Assembly: GCA_023525715.1 (NCBI GenBank)
Contig: CM042010.1
Span: forward strand, 87,659,384-87,723,383
DNA length: 64,000 bases
Direction of reading: 5' to 3'
Origin: Cichorium intybus
Taxonomy: Eukaryota > Streptophyta > Magnoliopsida > Asterales > Asteraceae
The notes under the pieces were generated by a model. The model worked only from the letters and a program-made list of their open reading frames with translations. It did no database searches and had not been told where the DNA came from. Below, in pieces: positions 57,450 to 64,000 of this stretch. Each line of letters begins with the position of its first letter. Position 1 is the stretch's first letter. The position numbers and the translations under genes are program-made.

Positions 57450-58423
57450 TGACAGCGCAGGGGTCGTTATGCGGTCAAAAATAAGAAAATAAACCTCACA
57501 CACACTAGTATAGCGGTAGCAAGGGTCGATCCATAGGAGTTTGGTGGTCAAGATAGGACGATAGCTTACCAACTGTAGTGTCACACTACAGCCAGAGGGA
57601 CTAACTATACTTTTCCAAAAATCACACAAAAACACAATTCCAAAGCAAGCTCCAAGATCCAATTCAAACATCAACTAAACTAATTAAATCCAATCCTAGA
57701 CTATGAATACTTACTGAAATCAGAAACCAAATTCAGAAACCAGAAGCAAACAATCAATCCAATAGTATTCAAAACACATCCAAACACAATTAAAGCTAAA
57801 AAGTGCAATAAAAACATAAACCGAATGATTACTTGAATTATAACCCAAAACAGAAGATCCAATGTACTGAAACTCGAAAATAAATAACCCTAGACTAAAG
57901 TTATTGGTTTGAACAATCCAGAAACACTAGGCTAGAAACTAATTTAAACAAAAGAACATTAAACTAAAAGTGAAAACATAAGAAATACCAAGAATGATTA
58001 CTGAAATTCCGAAACTTGAGTCAAAGAAGCCTTAAGTCCACCTTAGGGTTCGATCTTTGCCTCCAATTTTCGACCTAAAGACCTCTATTTATACTTGAGA
58101 AATCTATCGATCCGTGGTGCGCAAAGCCTAAAGGGGTGACGCGCGTATAGCCTTATCCCCGTTTTTTCGCCTTTTGAATCGCCTGATCTATGACGTGGCG
58201 CGACGCGTATGCCTTTTTTCCCATGGCGCGCGTGTTCATTCGACTGATATTGACTTGATCCAAACTTCTTTCATTTTATCTGCCTTTAGTCCCTGTTTTT
58301 AATATTTTCTTGCACACAAGCACTAGCACAAAAAGTGAGAAATACTAGTACAACTATGATATAATTTCACCAAGAATAGGACCTAACAATGACTAAAATA
58401 CTTCATATTACTAGGCATTGTCA
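57450..58423 (-). repeat. 3' LTR of Ath-4 (974 bp)
   Basis: TGACAGCGC ... GGCATTGTCA on plus; same family as the solo LTR and the Ath-3 LTR. TATA box 58085-58093 (minus). The polypurine-like AAGTATGGGG (minus) follows at about 58428-58437. Confidence 0.9.
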
Positions 58424-58840
58424 AACACCCCATACTTGTGCCTTGCTTGTCCCCAAGCAAGAGAGTTTTTAACATATTTTAACTATGACTCAAACATTTT
58501 TGAACGTGTTCAATTTCAAAGTTTATTGTTTCCAGAATTAGATTGAAAATGATTTTGATAAAACTGACCAGAATATTCTTTCGAATTCTTGACTTTCTAA
58601 AGAACCCTTGATTACAAATTTTATGTCCACACTTGCTTGAAACAACTCCTCGGTAGACTCCATTTGGTATTCACATGCAACACTCACAAACATATTAAAT
58701 GCAAAGAGAAACAAATCATAAACGATAACAGCTAAAAGCAACAAAAGATAGTAACAAGTCATGTACAGTGTCTCAAAAGATCAAAGAAAAATACATCAGT
58801 CATCATGGTGGGTCCTAAATGGACCCGCCTCATCATCGAG
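58424..58840 (-). other. 3' untranslated region of Ath-4
   Basis: No gene. Much shorter than in Ath-1 or Ath-3: the GTACAACG hairpin and the segment around it appear deleted. Confidence 0.5.
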
Positions 58841-59751
58841 GTCACTCGGGGGGGGGGGGGGGGTAGTCTAGGAAGTCCTCAATACGCAGCTGGAGCATGA
58901 TCAACCTTTGTGTCTCAGCTATCCAACGGTGGTGAGCCTCGGCGCGTGTCATCCTCCTATCCAGAGCCCTCACAGCAGCCTGCACGTCTGCGAGCTGTGG
59001 TGGTGGCTGGGGCTGAACTGCTGGCTCAACGGGTGGGTCCATCCTCCATCTCTATCGTCTCACCGGTTGCTCCTACTCTGCCTGGGGACCCTCTGCCGGC
59101 TCCGCCGGCATCCTTTGTATCATGCCCGCCCGTGGCTGGTAGATAATCCTCATGTTCTCCAGGTACCGGATCAATGTCCTGGAGGGTGGTGTCGTTGTCA
59201 CGCTTGCCATGGCCTCTACTGTCAAAATGCCTTAAGATCGGGCCAGGCAGGTGATAAAGTGTCCACCGGTCATGGGGCTGCTGTCAGATACGCCCGCTGC
59301 CCGGGTCGTCAATGAAACTGCCAATACGTAAGGCAGGTTGAGGAACGTGCTGGCATCGGAGAGGACCCACATGTAGGTCATGTCCTCCCCCAGACACCTT
59401 CTCGCATCCCCGCTTTTGCATGACAGAAGTAGACACGATACGGTGCATCAATCGATGGAGTGGGTCGTGGAGCTGGCTTTCCTTGGCCGACCTGGCCTCG
59501 AACATAACATTGGACATCGCTGCCCAGATAACTGCATTAGCCTCCCTCTGAGGCTATCCCCTGATGCAAGCATGGAGGAAGGGTGTAAAATGACAGCTCC
59601 TCACCTCCAGCTCTGTATAAATCCCAGTGCGTCTGCCAAACTCGTAGAGGTTGCACTCCCGGCTCTCACCTTCCAACCTAAATCGGACTATCTAGGCTCG
59701 TGGCTCGTCTGATGCCGGCGTGTATCGGCAAGTCGAAAGGAACTCGAGCAC
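58841..59751 (-). pseudogene. ATHILA-ORF-like gene (Ath-4), truncated
   Basis: Minus-strand reading shows an ECNLYEFGRRTGIYTE-like block near 59650, SAKESQLHDPLHRLMHRI, and EKVSGGGHD with a frame change. The C-terminal part (LADVQAAVRALDRRMTRAEA) ends in a proline run encoded by a 16-G homopolymer (58848-58863, plus strand). The 5' part is removed by Chromo-B. Several frameshifts. Confidence 0.7.
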
Positions 59752-61216
59752 TGTAACCCCCCAAATTTCAATCAAAATTTTTCTTTAAAAATGTAAGTAA
59801 AAACATAGATAATCTTATTAACATGCTTAAGCGGTGCTCATCAAAACTATTATCAGAGTGTATACGTCCCATAATTATATAAATCTTATTTAATAATATA
59901 ACTGCAAATCATAAATGTGCGATGTGCCGCCGTTACGCCGAGCTCACCCCTTCATTAACTGAAGTACCTGAAAATGTTTTAAACTCAACAGGTAAGCATA
60001 AAGCTTAGTGAGTTCCACAAATTACCATACATGCCCACACATTAAACAACCCCTCCTCGAGAACGACCCGACCCTACCCGCCATACAACAGCTACGGGCG
60101 TCCATCATACAACAGCTATGGACACAGGAAGGTTCTACCCATCATACAACAGCTATGGGTTCCCGGTTATGGCCCAGCCCATCATACAACAGCTATGGGA
60201 CAAGGCAATAGTCCAACTCGCCATACAACAGCTACGAGGGGACACGCATCAGTACTGATCCCAACAACAAATAACCACAGATATAGAGCAAATCCTATAA
60301 CTGTAAACAACACACAAGATGCCTAACATGCAACATCATATAGTAAGGTGAGGATACTCACCTGAATCACAACCGTCCGGATAATTTGCTAATATTCCAA
60401 ACTAGGCTCGTCCGATCACCTAAATCCCACATACACAACATATTAATCACTGACCAAAACTCCTATAGACTTGTCTAAAGGTCAGAACCAACATTTGCTA
60501 ACAACCATGGGTCGAAAGTAAGCTTTTGGTCAAACAGTCGCTCACCGCGGCGCGACCTCTCCCTTACGCGTCGCGGACTATCATTACACTTACGGGGTTT
60601 TACTCGAACCCGCGTCGCCGACATAGCCTGTCCGCGTCGCGGACTCGTAATAGTCCGAAATCCTCTTTTTTCTCTTAACCAATACAGCCATCGATTAGGG
60701 TTCCATTCTACACCCTTCCTGGGATCAGAAACTACCCTAAGGTCACTCTCTTATGGACATGCAAGTCCATGCATGTCCATGGTCCAAAATCCTAAGTATT
60801 ACAAGCCATCTAAGATCACTATCCAAGGGATAACACTACATGACGGAATGAAATGAAATATCAGAAGGTAGATCCTTTTACCTTGCTTCTGGAAAACGGA
60901 GGAATGCACCCGATTGACTACAAGCCTTTTCCCACATTGTATCTCTTCCTCCAAAACTTCAAAGCCTCGGAACCAAAGAGCCTCTGCTGAAACTAGTCAA
61001 CTCCACTCCAGAGAACTTCCAAAAACACGAACCCTAGGGCTGGGACCCTTTATATAGACGTTTAAATCTGAATTAGGGTTTTTCACATTAGAGGCGCACC
61101 GCGTCGCGGGTTCTTTCGAACCGCGCCGCGCGTACAAATCCTACGCGATTCTAGATTCTTCCTAAAGCCGCGCCGCGGATTCTTCCGGGCCGCGACTCGG
61201 CAGAACGGGTCTTACA
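59752..61216 (-). repeat. 3' LTR of Chromo-B (1465 bp)
   Basis: TGTAACCCCCC ... GGGTCTTACA on plus. Contains a CATACAACAGCTAYGG array (60082-60238) and CpG-dense CGCGTCGCGG-type blocks at 60540-60650 and 61090-61200. Confidence 0.85.
60082..60238. repeat. CATACAACAGCTAYGG array, five copies
   Basis: The 16-mer starts at 60082, 60106, 60143, 60183 and 60222 (spacing 24, 37, 40, 39). Spacers are unrelated except for C-rich ends. Function unknown. Confidence 0.85.
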
Positions 61217-61890
61217 ATTCTCCCCCACTTGAATGGATTTCGTCCCCGAAATCTGTGCCTGAAAACAACTTGGGGTAATACCTCCACATTTTCTTCCTCG
61301 GGTTCCCAAGTCCATTCAGACCCCTTACGATGCTGTCACTGCACCTTAACTACCCCTATCGTCTTATTTCGTAAAGTCTTTAGTTACTTTCTTTGATAGC
61401 AACCCGTCGCTCTAGATAATTCAAGCGTTCGCCAATTTGGATACCCTCCAATTGAAATTTCATTGGCAACACACTTCCTGAATCGGGAAACGTGGAACGT
61501 GTCGCGAATCTAGCCAAGCTGCTCGAGCAGCTTCACCCGGTAGGCTACCTTACCTACTCGCGCGATGATTCGATTTGGTCCAATGTACCAAGGGCCAAGC
61601 TTTCCTCGACTCCTGAAACGAATAACTCTCTTCCAAGGCGACACCTTAAGAAGAGCAAAACCTCCAACCTAGAACTCGAAATCGGACAGTCGTATCGCAA
61701 TTTCTCTCCCAATTGCACGCTACCGAACACGTCGCCTTGCACAGCCTTAACTAAGAAATCTAGAAGTTACCACGAGCCTAACTGAACCATAGATTCTATC
61801 TACTACGCTAACAACGATCCGGTATAGCCGGGTCCAACTTTCCAGTACATCGGTACCTTAACGACAAAACTCCGACCGATAAACTCAGGT
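61217..61890 (-). pseudogene. Integrase C-terminus and chromodomain-side end of pol (Chromo-B)
   Basis: Minus-strand translation, with frame changes, reads LLLKVSPWK, RGKLGPWYIGP (the GPF/Y module), VAYRVKLLEQL, RDTFHVSRFRKC and finally HRKGSEWTWEPEEE next to the polypurine tract. These are the usual last blocks of plant chromovirus pol. Stops and frameshifts make it a pseudogene. Confidence 0.72.
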
Positions 61891-64000
61891 CCTATCACTG
61901 CATATTATCATGATTCTTCTTCCGGCTCAAATCAGTCTACAATCTCTTCTTGAACACATAGAAATCCTGACACCCTCTCCCGTACGACTTCTTGCACAAG
62001 AGACAATTTCTCGTGTGCTAACCATTATCATAAAGGACTCTACCAATGCTACATAGGAAACTACAACTCCCACCAAACTAAGAACGTAATCCCGAAGGAA
62101 CTCCTTCAAGCGTCTACAGTGATCTCCCCATACCGCCATCCTTCTAAGGGTGATGCACAGTACTGAAACAAATTTTAGTGTCGCAACATTACGAACCTTC
62201 TCTTAAACTTCTGAGTGAGCTGCACCTCCTTACCTGATATCACCATTTAGAGCACCATATCGGGGTACCTTCTCCCGAGCCTTAACATCATCCACCCTTC
62301 GTAGACCAGCATACTATAATAGACTTAAAGCCAGCACTCCAACTCCATCAGTCTACGACATCCTCGATTTTATCAACACACTGAGGGGGTTCCTTGGTAC
62401 TTCCATGATAAACCCATATAGGCATTCCTCCAAATTCTACCTCAGGAACCTTCGGAGACCAAATCAGCTACCTATCTTTTGATGATTGGCCTTGACCTTC
62501 CCACCAATCAAACCTCTCTCCTCTTAACCATTCCCCACTTCCTTATCGGCCAGATTACCAATAATCCTCTCCAATATCATACACATCCATGTTGCCCCTC
62601 GGGCAAACAAAAAAAAACTTGACACAAACTCTTCGTTCATTACCGCACAAAAAGTTCCGTCCATATCTGACATCCAAAGCGACCCTAATGGGTTAGCCAC
62701 CCTCCGCTAACCCCACCCTACAACCTTCGTTTACCCGAACTATCACACATACAGGCGTTCCCTTCCACGGTTTCACATCTAAGTCTTTATCTTGAATATG
62801 ATCCGTCCAGTCTTCATGTCACCCTGATTTGCCCTTGGTTTTCATTCCTACCAACTAAGCAGCCATCAGCAAAATCAAAGCAGTCTTCACCTCAACTAAT
62901 CTGGCAAATGCGATCATGGAGGGGTCCATAATCATCTTCCATCCTACTAAACAATCTAAGGGTACTAATCTTCAGCACCCAGATAACCATTAACTCCTCC
63001 CGGACAGAAATCATCTGCCCCACAAACCAATCCGACCAATCAGCCAGCTATGACTGTTTCTCGTACTCGAGGGTACACGACGCAGTGTTGCTACAATAAA
63101 GGACCCGGCACTCCCGACCAGCACGAAGTACTCACCAGAACACCGCATTGTGCCACCGCAACACAGTATTCTCCATTCGACAACACCCTACCTCTCACCG
63201 AGGCACAATGCAGCTCAACCTTGGACAAGGCACAGTACCTTGGTACTCACGTGAGATACTAATCCTCCACGACGTAAAAATCTCAATCGATCACTAACCA
63301 ATAAGACCCAATGCTCCTGACCAACGCTTATCCTTGTTCCTAGCGTCTCTTATATTCTCCGAATAACATAACTTCCGCCATGTCTTGATCCCATCGTTGC
63401 TTAATATGTTGCTTCCGCGTTGATCCTTCCCGATTGATACATAATCTCACCAAGACATTTCTTAAAACCTCGTTCCAACCCCTTCCTAACTTCGCCCAGC
63501 CTTTCCTGCCTGGGAAGGATTCTCGGCTCGCGATACTTTCATTCCTTGAAACTATTGACTAGCGCTCCTGAGATGAGCTGTCACATATGACACATTCCTT
63601 ATTTCGAAAACGTTTGTCCTACATGCATAACTCTTGCTGAAGCCTGAAGTAGATTCCCGGTCTCTGAATAATTTCTCTGCGTCAATCCTTCTGAGTATCA
63701 GTCCATGCAACCAGAACCCCTGTGTCCAAAGTCACCATAGCTTGCGCAATCTTGCAGTCGAACCAACAGGTCGCGTTGTCTCCTTAGTCCGGCGTCCCAA
63801 CTTCCATGCTCTGCCCTTTTTATACCAAACTTGACTCTCTCGCTCTAACTGCCATCCAGGTCCTGAGTTGAAACGAAATACAATCGTCCAACGTTCTCCG
63901 CGCCTTAATAGAAATAATCAAAACTCCCATGGAAGTGACCACGCATCCCTAGCATGGCCAAGATCCTTGCCTCTTCGCAATGCATACAACCTCCAACCGC
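61891..64000 (-). other. Decayed internal region of Chromo-B
   Basis: No ORF above 70 codons and no integrase core or RT box that I can read. From about 63400 to the edge it matches, inverted, 21980-22553 of Rep-X. Because that repeat would lie upstream of integrase in this element, either the pol was replaced by non-coding DNA or an older repeat adjoins; I cannot tell which. Confidence 0.4.

Larger units (their letters stand above)
57450..59751 (-). mobile_element. Athila-like element Ath-4, left part
   Basis: 3' LTR 57450-58423, polypurine tract, 3' untranslated region and C-terminal two-thirds of an ATHILA-ORF-like gene, all on minus. Cut at 59751 by Chromo-B; the rest presumably lies beyond the window. 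Closer to Ath-3 than to Ath-1/Ath-2. Candidate target duplication AGTAT at 57445-57449. Confidence 0.85.
59752..64000 (-). mobile_element. Chromovirus-type Ty3/gypsy element Chromo-B (3' part)
   Basis: 3' LTR 59752-61216, polypurine tract (AAGTGGGGGAGAAT on minus) and the decayed end of pol. The 5' part lies beyond the window. It inserted into Ath-4; AGCAC (59747-59751) is the candidate target duplication, whose partner is outside the window. Confidence 0.8.

Noticed and set aside
61217..64000. Intact chromovirus integrase
   Set aside because: Only the C-terminal blocks are legible, in several frames; no DDE core was found.

Overview
The window is plant nuclear DNA made almost entirely of nested LTR retrotransposons. 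I found no convincing host gene, rRNA, tRNA or CRISPR array. The families present (Athila-like and Tat-lineage Ty3/gypsy, a chromovirus, Ty1/copia with initiator-Met primer sites) are plant-specific. The style of the repeats suggests a eudicot, possibly the daisy family; that last step is inference. Elements are named here for cross-reference.

Layout. (1) 1-2530: minus-strand copia remnant (Copia-0). (2) 2531-3251 and 20744-22556: an old repeat (Rep-X) split by Ath-1. (3) 3257-20738: Ath-1, an Athila-like element on the plus strand with equal 954-bp LTRs and perfect AGTGG target duplications. Its gag is interrupted by Ath-2 (4939-14298, minus strand, ATCAA duplications). The 5' LTR of Ath-2 in turn carries a 1168-bp Harbinger-like element (12160-13327, TTA duplications). 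(4) 22557-57449: a long LTR of a probable chromovirus (Chromo-A). It is split by an Athila solo LTR (24162-25145, ATTAC duplications), partly duplicated in tandem together with a truncated Athila element (Ath-3, 37899-46025), and hit separately in each copy. Copy 1 holds Copia-1 (25299-37865), which itself contains Copia-2 (26809-34320). Copy 2 holds Tat-1 (46158-56240). (5) 57450-59751: minus-strand Ath-4, interrupted by (6) Chromo-B (59752-64000, minus strand), whose 3' LTR and decayed pol end are visible.

Coding capacity. Tat-1 is the only element with a recognisable full gag-protease-RT-RNase H-integrase, and it carries several disabling changes. It also has an antisense gene (47017-49301) with a probable 86-bp intron. 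The more complete Athila-like copies (Ath-1, Ath-2) encode only gag, a protease-like domain and an ATHILA-ORF-like protein, and no RT or integrase, so they look like a non-autonomous group that must borrow enzymes. Copia-2 keeps an open gag and no pol.

Most notable non-coding structures: three copies in Copia-2 of a two-stem hairpin whose stems change in a compensating way; a decamer repeated about 20 times in the Copia-1 leader that is also the arm of a perfect hairpin in its LTR; conserved hairpins in the Athila-like elements; CpG-dense CGCGNCGCG blocks shared by unrelated LTRs; and a 41/82-bp satellite-like array in Tat-1. All positions and counts were read by eye; no alignment or database search was run.
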